NCBI RefSeq assembly: GCF_016864375.1
Contig: NZ_CP069354.1
Location: 2,625,501-2,689,500 of the forward strand
DNA: 64,000 nucleotides
Direction of reading: 5' to 3'
Source of the DNA: Microvirga sp. VF16
GTDB lineage: Bacteria > Pseudomonadota > Alphaproteobacteria > Rhizobiales > Beijerinckiaceae
The stretch's first letter is position 1. The number at the start of each line of letters is the position of its first letter. The notes below the pieces were generated by a model. It worked only from the letters and a program-made list of their open reading frames with translations. It made no database searches and was not told where the DNA came from. A program made the position numbers and the translations under genes. This document shows positions 34,830 to 44,071 of this stretch, one piece after another.

Positions 34830-34842
34830 AAGGTTGCGTAAA
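34828..34842 (+). promoter_or_regulatory. CtrA-box-like sequence upstream of popZ
   Basis: TTAA-N7-TAAA (TTAAGGTTGCGTAAA) differs by one base from the CtrA consensus TTAA-N7-TTAA. It lies 58 nt before the popZ start, right after the tolC terminator. Regulation by CtrA is inferred from this near match alone. Confidence 0.3.
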
Positions 34843-34900
34843 ATACTTCATTTACATTCGTTCGAATGTGATTCTTGCGTATTTTAGTTTGGATGCGGCT

Positions 34901-35491
34901 ATGGGTTCTGCGAGCCTGAAGGTTAATGAGCCATCGATGGAAGAAATTTTGGCTTCCATCCGGCGTATCATCTCTGATGATGAGGCGCTGCAACCCTCCG
35001 GACCCGAGGAGCCGAGTTCCTCACCTCTGAATAATGTGCTCGACATTGCCGAGCTTCATATGTCTCCACTGATCGCCGCAGGCCCCAATGAGCCGGTGCT
35101 CGGACCTTGGAGCCGTGGGGAGATCCTAGTCGCGGATACGCACCCCGGGGACGATATCGTGGAGGGGCGCCATATCCTTCGCGAACGGGAAGAGGGAGCT
35201 CCGGCTCCGGCTGTTCTCCAAGAATCTTCCCGGAAAGCGGTTACCCCAGTCGCGACAAACGAGCCTGCAACGACCGATTTTCTCATCTCGCATGAGGCCA
35301 GCGCCTCGGTCTCCGATGCCTTCGGCCGGCTGAGTGATTCCTTGAAGCCAAGCCAGCCTCAGACGGTAGAGGATCTCATGAAGGAGATGCTGCGGCCCAT
35401 GCTGAAGGCATGGCTCGATGACAATCTTCCTTCCCTGGTCGAGCGGCTGGTGCGAGACGAAATCGAGCGCGTGACCCGCTGCCGGGGCTGA
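34901..35491 (+). CDS. popZ: PopZ-like protein (DUF2497)
   Basis: About 196 residues from the ATG at 34901 (GSASLKVNEPSMEEILASIRRIISDDE). The N-terminal MEEILASIRRIIS helix and the C-terminal VEDLMKEMLRPMLKAWLDDNLPSLVERLVRDEIERV block are the two conserved parts of PopZ, the cell-pole scaffold that anchors ParB-parS and recruits cell-cycle regulators (family knowledge from Caulobacter). The roughly 110-residue middle is acidic and low in structure, as in PopZ. It lies between tolC and valS, as expected. An upstream ATG at 34868 is less likely. Confidence 0.85.
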   Translation: MGSASLKVNEPSMEEILASIRRIISDDEALQPSGPEEPSSSPLNNVLDIAELHMSPLIAAGPNEPVLGPWSRGEILVADTHPGDDIVEGRHILREREEGAPAPAVLQESSRKAVTPVATNEPATTDFLISHEASASVSDAFGRLSDSLKPSQPQTVEDLMKEMLRPMLKAWLDDNLPSLVERLVRDEIERVTRCRG

Positions 35492-35629
35492 GCCATCAGA
35501 GGACCTGCAGAGGGCGCTTTTGATGCCCGATGCGCTCAGATTGTCGCCCCTCTGTTGACTTCGACCGATCCGTCCGGTTTGTAGCCGTCTTGCTTGCGCG
35601 TTATTCGCGCCAAAAGGCCGGTACTCATC

Positions 35630-38341
35630 ATGATGGACAAGACGTTCGATCCCTCCGCTGTCGAAGCGCGCATTTCCACCCGCTGGGAAGAGGCTGAGGC
35701 CTTCAAGGCCGGCCGTGCGGATCGCCAGGACGCGGTACCCTATACGATCGTCATTCCGCCGCCGAACGTGACAGGCTCGCTCCATATGGGGCATGCCCTC
35801 AACAACACGATCCAGGACATTCTCTGCCGCTTCGAGCGCATGCGGGGCAAGGACGTGCTCTGGCAGCCGGGCATGGACCATGCTGGCATCGCCACGCAAA
35901 TGGTGGTCGAGCGCCAGCTGGCCGAGCGCCAGATCCAGCGCCGTGACCTCGGCCGTGACGAGTTCATCAAGCGCGTTTGGGAGTGGAAAGAGGAGTCCGG
36001 CGGCACCATCGTGCGCCAGCTCAAGCGCCTCGGCGCCTCCTGCGACTGGTCGCGCGAACGCTTCACCATGGACGAGGGCCTGTCCCGCGCCGTGCTGAAG
36101 GTCTTCGTCGACCTCTACAAGCAGGGTCTGATGTACAAGGACAAGCGCCTTGTGAACTGGGATCCGAAATTCCAGACCGCGATTTCGGACCTGGAAGTCA
36201 TGCAGGTCGAGGTGAAGGGCAGTCTCTGGCATATCCGCTATGCCATCGAGGGCATGCCCGACCGCTCCATCACAGTCGCCACGACCCGCCCGGAGACCAT
36301 GCTCGGCGACGTGGCCGTGGCGGTTCATCCGGAGGACGAGCGCTACAAGGATCTGGTCGGCAAGTTCGCCATCCTGCCGCTGGTCGGCCGCCGCATCCCC
36401 ATTGTGGCCGACGAATATTCCGACCCGGAGAAGGGCACCGGCGCAGTGAAGATCACGCCTGCGCACGACTTCAACGATTTTGAGGTCGGCAAACGCCACA
36501 AGCTGCCGCTCATCAACATTTTCGGCACCGAGGCGCAACTGGCACTCGCCGGTAACGAAGCCTTCTTGCAGGGCCTTAAGCAGACGGACGATCTCAAGGA
36601 AGTGCTGGCACTCGACGGCGTCGGCCGCTTCGAGGCGCGCCAGCGCATCGTCCTGATGCTGGAGGAGCGCGAGCTTCTCGTCCAGATCGAGCCGCACGCC
36701 CACACCGTCCCGCATGGCGACCGCTCGAACGTGGTGATCGAGCCCTACCTCACGGATCAATGGTACGTGAACGTGAAGCCGCTCGCCGAGCGCGCGCTCG
36801 GCGCCGTGCGCAAGGGGCAAACGAAGTTCGTGCCCGAGAACTGGGAGAAGACCTACTTCCAGTGGCTCGAAGACATCGAGCCCTGGTGCGTCTCGCGCCA
36901 GCTTTGGTGGGGCCATCAGATCCCAGCCTGGTATGACGACCAGGGCAATGTCTTCGTCGCCCTGAGCGAGGAAGAGGCAAAAGCCGAGGCGCGTGCCAAG
37001 AATGGCCGGGACGTGTCGCTCAAGCGCGACGAGGACGTGCTCGATACCTGGTTCTCTTCGGCGCTCTGGCCGTTCTCGACGCTCGGCTGGCCGGACGAGA
37101 CGCCGGAGCTGAAGCGCTATTATCCGACGAATACGCTCGTCACGGGCTTCGACATCATCTTCTTCTGGGTCGCCCGGATGATGATGATGGGCATGCACTT
37201 CATGGACGAAGTGCCCTTCGACACGGTTTATATTCACGCCCTCGTCCGCGACGAGAAGGGCGCGAAGATGTCGAAGTCGAAAGGCAACGTCATCGATCCG
37301 CTCGACGTGGTGGAGCAGTATGGCGCAGATGCGCTGCGCATGACGCTGACCTCGATGGCAGCGCAGGGACGCGACATCAAGCTGTCGGTTCAGCGTGTCG
37401 AGAACTACCGCAACTTCGCGACCAAGATCTGGAATGCGGCCCGGTTCGCCGAGATGAACGAGTGCAGGCGCGTTGCCGGCTTCGATCCGAAATCGGTGAA
37501 GGAGACGCTCAACAAATGGGCGCTCAGCGAATGCGCCAAGGCGATCAACGAAGTGGCCTCGGGCATCCAGAGCTACAAGTTCAACGAAGCTGCCGGCGCG
37601 GCTTATCGCTTCGTGTGGAACGTGTTCTGTGACTGGACGCTGGAACTGTCCAAGCCCGTCCTGCAGGGTGCGGATTCTCCTGCGAAGGACGAGACCCGCG
37701 CCACCATCGCGTTCATCCTCGACGAGATCTGTAAGCTCCTGCACCCCATCATGCCTTTCCTCACGGAGGAGCTTTGGGAGGTGAAAGGGCAGGAGGGCCC
37801 GAAGCGAGAGACGATCCTGGCCCTCGCTCCCTGGTCGAAACTCGATGATCTGATCGATCCGCAGGCGGAGGCCGAGATCGGTTGGGTAGTCGATCTCGTC
37901 ACCGAAATCCGTTCTGCCCGTTCGGAGACGAACGTGCCGGCCGGCGCGCAGATCCCGCTCGTCCTCGTGGCATCCTCTGAGGGTGTGAAGGCTCGCGCCG
38001 GGCGCTGGGGCGATATCGTGAAGCGCCTCGCGCGCCTCTCCGACATCTCGTTTGCCGATGCGGCGCCGAAGAGCTCGATCCAGCTCCTCATCCGGGGTGA
38101 AGTGGCAGCCCTGCCGCTGGAAGGCGTGATCGATCTCGATGCCGAGCGCGCGCGCCTCGCCAAGGAAATCCAAAAACTCGACGTGGAGGTCGGCAAGATC
38201 GACGCGAAGCTCGGGAACGCGGATTTCATCAAGCGCGCACCGGAAGAGGTGGTCGAGGAGCAGCGTGAACGCCGCGACGAGGCCCTGACCCGCAAGGCGA
38301 AGATGGAAGAGGCGCTCGGGCGCCTCAGGGACGCCGGTTGA
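35630..38341 (+). CDS. valS: Valyl-tRNA synthetase
   Basis: Class I aminoacyl-tRNA synthetase charging tRNA-Val. About 903 residues from the first of two ATGs at 35630. The HIGH motif appears as LHMGH within PPNVTGSLHMGHALNN, the CP1 editing domain contains TTRPETMLGDVAVAVHP, and the KMSKS loop is GAKMSKSKGNVIDP. DPLDV, WNAARF and the C-terminal coiled-coil arm (LDAERARLAKEIQKLDVEVGKID) complete the family. Its stop codon overlaps the TTG start of the next gene by 3 nt. A 1015-codon frame on the other strand is a shadow of its codon bias. Confidence 0.97.
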   Translation: MMDKTFDPSAVEARISTRWEEAEAFKAGRADRQDAVPYTIVIPPPNVTGSLHMGHALNNTIQDILCRFERMRGKDVLWQPGMDHAGIATQMVVERQLAERQIQRRDLGRDEFIKRVWEWKEESGGTIVRQLKRLGASCDWSRERFTMDEGLSRAVLKVFVDLYKQGLMYKDKRLVNWDPKFQTAISDLEVMQVEVKGSLWHIRYAIEGMPDRSITVATTRPETMLGDVAVAVHPEDERYKDLVGKFAILPLVGRRIPIVADEYSDPEKGTGAVKITPAHDFNDFEVGKRHKLPLINIFGTEAQLALAGNEAFLQGLKQTDDLKEVLALDGVGRFEARQRIVLMLEERELLVQIEPHAHTVPHGDRSNVVIEPYLTDQWYVNVKPLAERALGAVRKGQTKFVPENWEKTYFQWLEDIEPWCVSRQLWWGHQIPAWYDDQGNVFVALSEEEAKAEARAKNGRDVSLKRDEDVLDTWFSSALWPFSTLGWPDETPELKRYYPTNTLVTGFDIIFFWVARMMMMGMHFMDEVPFDTVYIHALVRDEKGAKMSKSKGNVIDPLDVVEQYGADALRMTLTSMAAQGRDIKLSVQRVENYRNFATKIWNAARFAEMNECRRVAGFDPKSVKETLNKWALSECAKAINEVASGIQSYKFNEAAGAAYRFVWNVFCDWTLELSKPVLQGADSPAKDETRATIAFILDEICKLLHPIMPFLTEELWEVKGQEGPKRETILALAPWSKLDDLIDPQAEAEIGWVVDLVTEIRSARSETNVPAGAQIPLVLVASSEGVKARAGRWGDIVKRLARLSDISFADAAPKSSIQLLIRGEVAALPLEGVIDLDAERARLAKEIQKLDVEVGKIDAKLGNADFIKRAPEEVVEEQRERRDEALTRKAKMEEALGRLRDAG

Positions 38342-39132
38342 GGCCTATTCTGCAAAACGGACTGAAGGGCGTTATCGCCCTTCTTCTCGTATTAGTTGGC
38401 CTGGTCGTGCTGACTGCACGACATGGCGATCCGAATATTTTTCCCGCCGGGCGGGATGGTCTGGAGGTCGCGTTCGTCAGCAACGGCTATCACGCGGGAT
38501 TGGTGCTGCCCCGAAAACAGGTGGCTAATCTCGGGAGTGCCAAGGGGCTGCCGGCCCTGATCTCGATCGCCTCCCGATTCCAGCATTATGAGTGGATCGA
38601 ATTCGGATGGGGCGATGCCGAATTCTATCGCGCAACGCCGACGACAGACGAGTTCCAGTGGCGTCTCGCCTGGCTCGCGCTCACGGGACAGGGGCAGGGA
38701 AGCGTCCTTCACGTCGTCGGACTGGAGAAGGAGCCAGAATGGGCCTTTCCCACATCTGATCTCGTGAGAATCAGGCTCTCGCCGGAGGGCTTTGCCCGCC
38801 TCGGGCAAAAGATCGAAGAATCCTTCGCCCCGGACGAGGGGCTACGGCCCCAGGAATTAGGTCCCGGCCTCTATGGGCCGAGCCTGTTCTATAAAGCCAA
38901 AGGCCATTTCAATCTGTTTCGCGTGTGCAACCACTGGGTCGCGGATCTTTTGGACGCGGCAGGGGTTTCCGACGACGCCAAGTCTGGCGATCCTTCCGGC
39001 AGGGCTGATCGTGGATTTGACATGGCGCTCCGGCCTGTCACTGGCACGGATGCAGTAAACTCCGCTGCCTTCAACCCAAGGCGAAATCTACCAACAGCTT
39101 CACGTTCAGCACCACGATCACCGCGGCGATGA
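38338..39132 (+). CDS. DUF2459 (TIGR02117) family protein
   Basis: A 264-residue protein with an N-terminal membrane anchor or signal ([22 protein letters not shown]). The core has [33 protein letters not shown] and [13 protein letters not shown], which matches the DUF2459 family, a group with a Cys-His arrangement reminiscent of NlpC/P60-like hydrolases; the activity is not established. The start is a TTG overlapping the valS stop (TTGA). The last 62 bases overlap the 3' end of mntH on the other strand, and the resulting C-terminal tail [17 protein letters not shown] looks like non-native read-out of antisense mntH. Confidence 0.8.
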   Translation: MRPILQNGLKGVIALLLVLVGLVVLTARHGDPNIFPAGRDGLEVAFVSNGYHAGLVLPRKQVANLGSAKGLPALISIASRFQHYEWIEFGWGDAEFYRATPTTDEFQWRLAWLALTGQGQGSVLHVVGLEKEPEWAFPTSDLVRIRLSPEGFARLGQKIEESFAPDEGLRPQELGPGLYGPSLFYKAKGHFNLFRVCNHWVADLLDAAGVSDDAKSGDPSGRADRGFDMALRPVTGTDAVNSAAFNPRRNLPTASRSAPRSPRR

Positions 39133-40417
39133 GTCCTGCGATGGCGGTGAGCCAGCGCGGGGTAACGAGAGCGCCCATCTTGGCTTTCGAGGCGGTCATG
39201 GTCACGAGCGGGATGACGGCAAAGGGGAGCTGAAGGCTCAGGATGACTTGGCTCAGGATCAGGAGTTTCGCCGTGCCACTTTCACCATAGGCGATGGTGA
39301 CGCCGGCCGCGGGAATGATGGCGATGCCGCGGGTGATGAGGCGGCGCATCCAGGGTGCCATCTTGAAGTTGATGAAGCCCTCCATGACGATCTGCCCCGC
39401 CATGGTCGCCGTCACCGTGGAGTTCAGGCCGCAGCAGAGAAGTGACAGGCCGAAGAGCATCGGCGCGATGGCGCTGCCGAGAATCGGCTGGAGGAGGGTG
39501 TGCGCCTCCCCGAGCTCGGCGATCTCCGTCCGGCCCGTATGGTGGAAGGCAGCGGCCGCTAGGATGAGCAGGGATGCATTGATGGTGAGAGCGAACATCA
39601 GGGCGATGGTCGAGTCGAGGGTCGCAAAGCGTAAGGCTTCGCGCCGCTCGCTCAAGGTGTCGCCATAGGCGCGGGTCTGTACGATGCCGGAATGCAGATA
39701 GAGGTTATGCGGCATCACCGTCGCGCCCAGGATGCCAAGTGCCAGGTAGAGCATGTCGGGATTGGTGACGATCTCGGTCGTCGGGGCAAATCCGGTGATC
39801 ACGCCGGCCCAGTCCGGATCGGCCATGGCGATCTGGATGCCGAAGCAGACGGCAATCACGCCGAGCAGAGTGATGATAAATGCTTCAACCCAACGGAAAC
39901 CGAGATTCTGCAGATAGAGGATCAGGAACACGTCCAGCGCCGTGATGATGACGCCGATCTCCAATGGAATGCCGAAAAGGAGGTTGAGGCCGATCGCCGT
40001 GCCGATGACCTCGGCCAAGTCTGTGGCACAGATGGCAAGTTCTGCGAGAGCCCATAGAACCCAGGCGACCGGCCTTGGATACGCGTCCCGGCAGGCCTGG
40101 GCGAGGTCGCGGCCCGTGGCGACCGCCAGCCGGGCACAGAGCGACTGCAGGATGATCGCCATGATGTTGGAGATCAGTGCCACCGAGAGCAGAGCGTAGC
40201 CGTATTTTGACCCGCCGGCGATGGAGGTGGCCCAGTTGCCCGGGTCCATATAGCCCACGGCCACCAGATAGCCCGGTCCCAGAAATGCTGCTGCCCGCCG
40301 CCAAGTCGATCCCGGCCGCACTGCAATCGAGCGATTGACCTCCGGCAGGGAGGGCAGGTCCCGGGAGCGCCGCCAGGCGGCCTTTTGAACAAGGGAAATG
40401 GGGGCCGATTGGTCCAT
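39071..40417 (-). CDS. mntH: Nramp family Mn2+/Fe2+ transporter
   Basis: A proton-coupled divalent metal importer of 448 residues from the ATG at 40417. Eleven hydrophobic segments are visible. Metal-site motifs: [12 protein letters not shown] in helix 1 (DPGN) and [15 protein letters not shown] in helix 6 (MPH), with the family's [24 protein letters not shown] later. The upstream TTG at 40438 is in frame but lies inside a palindrome and has no ribosome site. A perfect 17-nt palindrome 16 nt upstream of the ATG suggests control by a Fur-family Mn regulator (Mur) or MntR. Its 3' end overlaps the DUF2459 gene. Confidence 0.93.
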   Translation of the reverse strand: MDQSAPISLVQKAAWRRSRDLPSLPEVNRSIAVRPGSTWRRAAAFLGPGYLVAVGYMDPGNWATSIAGGSKYGYALLSVALISNIMAIILQSLCARLAVATGRDLAQACRDAYPRPVAWVLWALAELAICATDLAEVIGTAIGLNLLFGIPLEIGVIITALDVFLILYLQNLGFRWVEAFIITLLGVIAVCFGIQIAMADPDWAGVITGFAPTTEIVTNPDMLYLALGILGATVMPHNLYLHSGIVQTRAYGDTLSERREALRFATLDSTIALMFALTINASLLILAAAAFHHTGRTEIAELGEAHTLLQPILGSAIAPMLFGLSLLCCGLNSTVTATMAGQIVMEGFINFKMAPWMRRLITRGIAIIPAAGVTIAYGESGTAKLLILSQVILSLQLPFAVIPLVTMTASKAKMGALVTPRWLTAIAGLIAAVIVVLNVKLLVDFALG

Positions 40418-40432
40418 GGTCTCTTTCTGCAG

Positions 40433-40449
40433 TTGCAAATTATTTGCAA
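40433..40449 (-). promoter_or_regulatory. Palindromic operator upstream of mntH (Mur/MntR-like)
   Basis: TTGCAAAT-T-ATTTGCAA is a perfect 8-1-8 inverted repeat that ends 16 nt before the mntH ATG, where a repressor would block transcription or lie in the leader. TGCAAAT half-sites resemble Mn-responsive Fur-family (Mur) boxes in alphaproteobacteria; the identity of the regulator is inferred. Confidence 0.65.
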
Positions 40450-40649
40450 TAAGAAGCTAACCTGGAATGCGTGATCCGGCAAGTGGGGAATTCGAGCGGA
40501 GCTTCAGGCGAGGGCTCGACTTTGGGTGAAAAGGCGAGGCACCCTGTTGGAGACAGGCTTTCGGCTCGCCTGTTCTCGCGTGACAAGACGCCCGAGGTTT
40601 GCTCTAGGTTTGGTAAAGCCAGACAGAATTGCCGGAACAAGGGTCGGAA

Positions 40650-42626
40650 ATGCTCGAGAGTGTCCTGATTGCGAATCGTGGCGAGATCGCATGCCGCATC
40701 ATTCGCACCGCCCAGCGGCTGGGGATGCGGACCATTGCGGTCTATTCGGAGGCCGATTCGGACGCACTCTTCGTGCAGATGGCTGACGAGGCGTATCCCA
40801 TCGGCCCGCCGCCCGCCCGTGAGAGCTATCTCCAGATCGACAAAATCATCGAAGTCGCCAAACGCGCCAAAGCCACCGCCATTCACCCTGGCTATGGTTT
40901 TCTCTCCGAGCGGGCCGAATTTGCGGACGCCTGTGCCAAGAGTGGCATTGTGTTCGTCGGACCGCCGGCTTCCGCCATCAAGGCCATGGGCCTGAAGGAT
41001 GCGGCCAAGGCGCTGGTGCAGCAGGCGGGCGTGCCGGTCGTGCCCGGCTATCACGGTTCGAAGCAGGATCCGGATTTCCTCCGCCAGAAAGCCTACGAGA
41101 TCGGCTATCCGGTTCTGATCAAGGCCGTTGCCGGCGGCGGCGGCAAGGGGATGCGGCGCGTCGAGAAGGCGGCCGATTTCGATGCGGCGCTGGAGAGCGC
41201 GCAGCGCGAGGCGCAGAACGCCTTCGGCGATCCGCGCGTGCTGGTGGAGAAATACATTCTCTCGCCGCGCCATATCGAGATCCAGGTCTTTGCCGACAGC
41301 CACGGTAACGTGGTGCATCTCTTCGAGCGCGACTGCTCTCTCCAGCGCCGCCACCAGAAGGTCATCGAGGAAGCGCCGGCTCCCGGCATGACACCAGAGA
41401 TGCGCCACGTGATGGGACAGGCTGCCGTCGAAGCAGCCCGCGCGGTCGGTTATGTCGGCGCGGGTACCGTCGAGTTCATTGCCGACGGGCGCGAAGGCCT
41501 TCGTCCCGACCGATTCTATTTCATGGAAATGAACACCCGCCTGCAGGTCGAGCATCCAGTGACGGAAGCGATCACCGGGCTCGACCTCGTAGAACTGCAG
41601 TTCCGCGTCGCGTCTGGTGAGACGCTGCCGTTCTCGCAGGGCGACCTCGCCATCGACGGCCATGCGGTCGAGGCGCGTCTCTATGCGGAGGACCCGGAAA
41701 AGGAATTCCTGCCCTCGACAGGAAAACTCTGGGCCTTGGAATTTCCGGAAGGCGAGGGCATCCGCATCGATACCGGCGTCGAGGCCGGAGCCGAGGTGAC
41801 GCCCTATTACGACCCGATGATTGCGAAGGTCATCGCGCACGCTGCGACGCGTGAGGAGGCCTTGGACAAGCTGGCTGAAGCGCTTGGGCAAACGATCGTT
41901 GCCGGTCCGAAGACCAATGCGGCGTTCCTGAAGAAGCTGTGCGAGGCCGAAGGTTTTAGGATAGGGCAGTTCGATACCGGCTTCATCGACCGTAATATCG
42001 AAAGCCTCGGGGTCGGACCGCAGCCAGTGGATGAGGTTGCCGTGTCGTTCGGCGCTTCCGCGCTGATCTCGCGGGAAATCGAGCGGCTGCGCATGGCCGA
42101 ACTGCAGAAAAGCGATGAACCGGCGTCGCCTTGGTCGATGCCGGACGGCTTCCAGCTTCTCGGACTGCGCAGCGTCGGCGTTCCGCTGCGCGTTGATGGC
42201 GAACGTGTCGATGCCCGCGAGGTGTTCAGCCGCGAGCATCCTGGTGCGAGTACGGTTGCGTTCGGCAAGAGCGATCCCTGGGCCGATGCGGAGGTTGACC
42301 AGGAGGTGGAGGCGCCACACGGCGTCTACATCATCCGTCATGGGCGCCAGACGCTTGTGCAGCCCTACGATCCGTTCGATGTCGATCTCGAGCACATGGA
42401 TGAGGGCGGCACGGTCAAGGCACCGATGCATGGCAAGCTCATTGCCGTGTTCGTGCAGCCCGGTGAGCGGGTCGAGAAGGGCCAGCGGCTTGCCATTGTC
42501 GAAGCCATGAAGATGGAGCATGTGCTGGTGGCGCCCTCTGATTCCGAGGTGGCGGAGATCGCCGCCGAGCCGGGGGCGCAGGTTGCGGAAGGGGCACGCC
42601 TGATCGTATTCAAAACAGAGGAATAA
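40650..42626 (+). CDS. mccA: Acyl-CoA carboxylase alpha (biotin) subunit, methylcrotonyl-CoA carboxylase type
   Basis: A 658-residue biotin enzyme. Biotin carboxylase domain at 1-450: VLIANRGEIACRIIRTA, HPGYGFLSE, ATP-grasp GGGGKGM, ERDCSLQRRHQKVIEEAP and EMNTRLQVEHPVTEA. A middle BT-like region follows, and the C-terminal biotinyl domain carries VEAMKMEHVL with the biotinylated Lys. The sequence around PVVPGYHGSKQDP and FERDCSLQRRHQK is of the MccA kind (leucine breakdown) rather than PccA. No beta subunit is adjacent, so substrate assignment is tentative. The ATG at 40650 follows GGGTCGGAA. Confidence 0.85.
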   Translation: MLESVLIANRGEIACRIIRTAQRLGMRTIAVYSEADSDALFVQMADEAYPIGPPPARESYLQIDKIIEVAKRAKATAIHPGYGFLSERAEFADACAKSGIVFVGPPASAIKAMGLKDAAKALVQQAGVPVVPGYHGSKQDPDFLRQKAYEIGYPVLIKAVAGGGGKGMRRVEKAADFDAALESAQREAQNAFGDPRVLVEKYILSPRHIEIQVFADSHGNVVHLFERDCSLQRRHQKVIEEAPAPGMTPEMRHVMGQAAVEAARAVGYVGAGTVEFIADGREGLRPDRFYFMEMNTRLQVEHPVTEAITGLDLVELQFRVASGETLPFSQGDLAIDGHAVEARLYAEDPEKEFLPSTGKLWALEFPEGEGIRIDTGVEAGAEVTPYYDPMIAKVIAHAATREEALDKLAEALGQTIVAGPKTNAAFLKKLCEAEGFRIGQFDTGFIDRNIESLGVGPQPVDEVAVSFGASALISREIERLRMAELQKSDEPASPWSMPDGFQLLGLRSVGVPLRVDGERVDAREVFSREHPGASTVAFGKSDPWADAEVDQEVEAPHGVYIIRHGRQTLVQPYDPFDVDLEHMDEGGTVKAPMHGKLIAVFVQPGERVEKGQRLAIVEAMKMEHVLVAPSDSEVAEIAAEPGAQVAEGARLIVFKTEE

Positions 42627-42680
42627 GCTGCGGCGCATTGCCGGGTGACACATCGGGCGAGCACGTGGTTGAAGACGGAT

Positions 42681-43118
42681 ATGGCACTTCACCTGATCAA
42701 ACTCTGCGTCGGCTGCGACTCGATCACGGACCTTGAAGAGTGGATCGAGGAGAACCGCGCGCTGCATCGGCGCCTTGGACGCGATTACGAGCAGACGCAT
42801 ACTACCCGCATGGTGCCGAAGCGCGTCGACGAGCTACTGGATGGCGGCTCCTTGTTCTGGGTGATCAAAGGGCAGGTTGCAGCACGCCAGAAGCTGCTGG
42901 ACGTGCGTCCCTTCACAGATGCCGACGGCATTGGCCGTTGTCATCTGGTGCTGGAATCGAAGGTGGTTGCAGTGGAGCCGCGTCCGTATCGGCCGTTCCA
43001 GGGTTGGCGCTATCTGGCCGCCAAGGAAGCTCCGCGTGACATCGATCTCAAATCGGGCGATCTTGCCGTCATGCCGGAAGACATGCGTCGCGAACTGGCC
43101 GAGCTGGGTCTTCTATAA
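42681..43118 (+). CDS. DUF1489 family protein
   Basis: A 145-residue soluble protein conserved across alphaproteobacteria but of unknown function. It begins ALHLIKLCVGCDSITDLEEW, continues with TRMVPKRVDELLDGGSLFWVIKG, then FTDADGIGRCHLVLE and YRPFQGWRYLAAKEAP. These blocks are characteristic of DUF1489. The ATG at 42681 is preferred over an upstream one at 42645. It lies 54 nt after the carboxylase gene and may be co-transcribed. Confidence 0.88.
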   Translation: MALHLIKLCVGCDSITDLEEWIEENRALHRRLGRDYEQTHTTRMVPKRVDELLDGGSLFWVIKGQVAARQKLLDVRPFTDADGIGRCHLVLESKVVAVEPRPYRPFQGWRYLAAKEAPRDIDLKSGDLAVMPEDMRRELAELGLL

Positions 43119-43145
43119 CCTATGTGAATCCCTGGAGATGGTTCG

Positions 43146-43406
43146 ATGAGGCTTCTGTTCGCGACAGCCTTCCTTCTGATCGCCACCGATAGCTCTGTCC
43201 TTGCGAAAGAGTGCCGCATGCCTGACATGCCTCCTGGCATGAATGTGCAAGTGCCCCCGGAATGCAAGGAACGTTTGCCGGACCGCCGACTGGAGGCAAA
43301 GAGTCAAAATTCTCCCAGGGCGAACCAGGGCTTCATCGATTTAGGGAATGGTACGCAAGTGCGGATCGGCGGCCGTGTCCGGGCGGAAGTCGGTGGGCGC
43401 CGTTAG
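43146..43406 (+). CDS. Small secreted protein, unknown
   Basis: An 86-residue protein with a signal peptide (RLLFATAFLLIATDSSVLA, cleavage before KECRMPD). The mature peptide has two cysteines in CRMPDMPPGMNVQVPPEC and a C-terminal GNGTQVRIGGRVRAEVGGRR that reads like a short beta hairpin. No family recognised. GGAG (CCTGGAGATGGTTCG) lies upstream of the ATG. It starts 27 nt after the DUF1489 gene. Confidence 0.68.
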   Translation: MRLLFATAFLLIATDSSVLAKECRMPDMPPGMNVQVPPECKERLPDRRLEAKSQNSPRANQGFIDLGNGTQVRIGGRVRAEVGGRR

Positions 43407-43486
43407 ACTTTTTAGCTGGGGATCGTCCTGGAACCGCGCTGCCTCGAATAGCATTGGCTCAGCAGTACAGTTGAGTGGAGGTTCCG

Positions 43487-43843
43487 ATGCTGATGTGTGC
43501 ATCTGAAGGCCGGCACTGGCGTTACGAAGTCTGCGAGCATGACGACGGCTATCTCGTCCAAATGCGGGACTTGACCACTGGCGAGCTGGACGAGGAATTC
43601 TCCACCATCTTCCGCACACTTCCCGTGGCCTTTGCCTATGCCGAGATGTCGGCCGCCTATGAGCGCTACGCCGCCTCGGAACTCGAACATGTGGATGACG
43701 ACCAGATCGAGCTCGATGTGGAGGCAACTGAGCGACATTTCATCGATCTGAGCGACAGACTGCACGATTCGGGTATCAACGGGATCGTGGTCCAGACCTG
43801 GGAACGGGAAAGCCAGCGCAGCCGGTTCTCGCAGCTGCACTGA
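43487..43843 (+). CDS. Hypothetical acidic protein, 118 residues
   Basis: The ATG at 43487 has GGAG 8 nt upstream. A soluble, acidic protein: GRHWRYEVCEHDDGYLVQMRD forms likely beta strands, AFAYAEMSAAYERYAASELEH a helix, and a C-terminal half ends SRFSQLH. I do not recognise a family; similar short acidic proteins are common in Hyphomicrobiales. It is followed by a terminator-like stem and a composite palindromic repeat. Confidence 0.7.
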   Translation: MLMCASEGRHWRYEVCEHDDGYLVQMRDLTTGELDEEFSTIFRTLPVAFAYAEMSAAYERYAASELEHVDDDQIELDVEATERHFIDLSDRLHDSGINGIVVQTWERESQRSRFSQLH

Positions 43844-43860
43844 AACTTGATTGGGATAGC

Positions 43861-43890
43861 CCCGGCTTCACGTTTGCAAGCCGGGTTGCT
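43861..43890 (+). terminator. Probable terminator after the acidic protein gene
   Basis: CCCGGCTT at 43861-43868 and AAGCCGGG at 43878-43885 form a perfect 8-bp stem with a 9-nt loop, followed by TTGCT. The T run is weak. Confidence 0.5.
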
Positions 43891-43896
43891 CCCTCT

Positions 43897-44030
43897 AGCG
43901 CATCGTGCGGACCCAGAGGGTCGCGTCAGCGAAAAGTGGACCCGGTTTTCCGCATCAACGATGCGCCGCTTAAGAGATTGAGCATCGGACTGGATCCCAA
44001 AAGTGGGTCCACTTTTGGGTCCGATGCTCT
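43897..44030. repeat. Composite intergenic palindromic repeat, copy 4 (complete)
   Basis: The most complete copy. Block one: AGCGCATCGTGCGGACCC ... GCGTCAGCGAAAAGTGGACC, CGGTTTTCCGC, CGATGCGC. Linker: CGCTTAAGAGATT. Block two: GAGCATCGGA at about 43980, ATCCCAAAAGTGGG, TCCACTTTTGGG, TCCGATGCTC ending at 44029, a long stem. It sits between the acidic protein gene and the GST gene. Confidence 0.8.
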
Positions 44031-44071
44031 AGCATCGCTCCATCACGACTCACGCCGATGATGGAGTTTCC

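Noticed and set aside
35126..38173. A 1015-codon open frame antisense to valS
   Set aside because: It is the frame mirrored from the strong codon bias of valS; composition is His/Arg/Asp-rich with no motifs.
40440..42800. A 786-codon open frame antisense to the carboxylase gene
   Set aside because: Shadow frame; overlaps a clearly real biotin carboxylase and starts within the mntH promoter palindrome.
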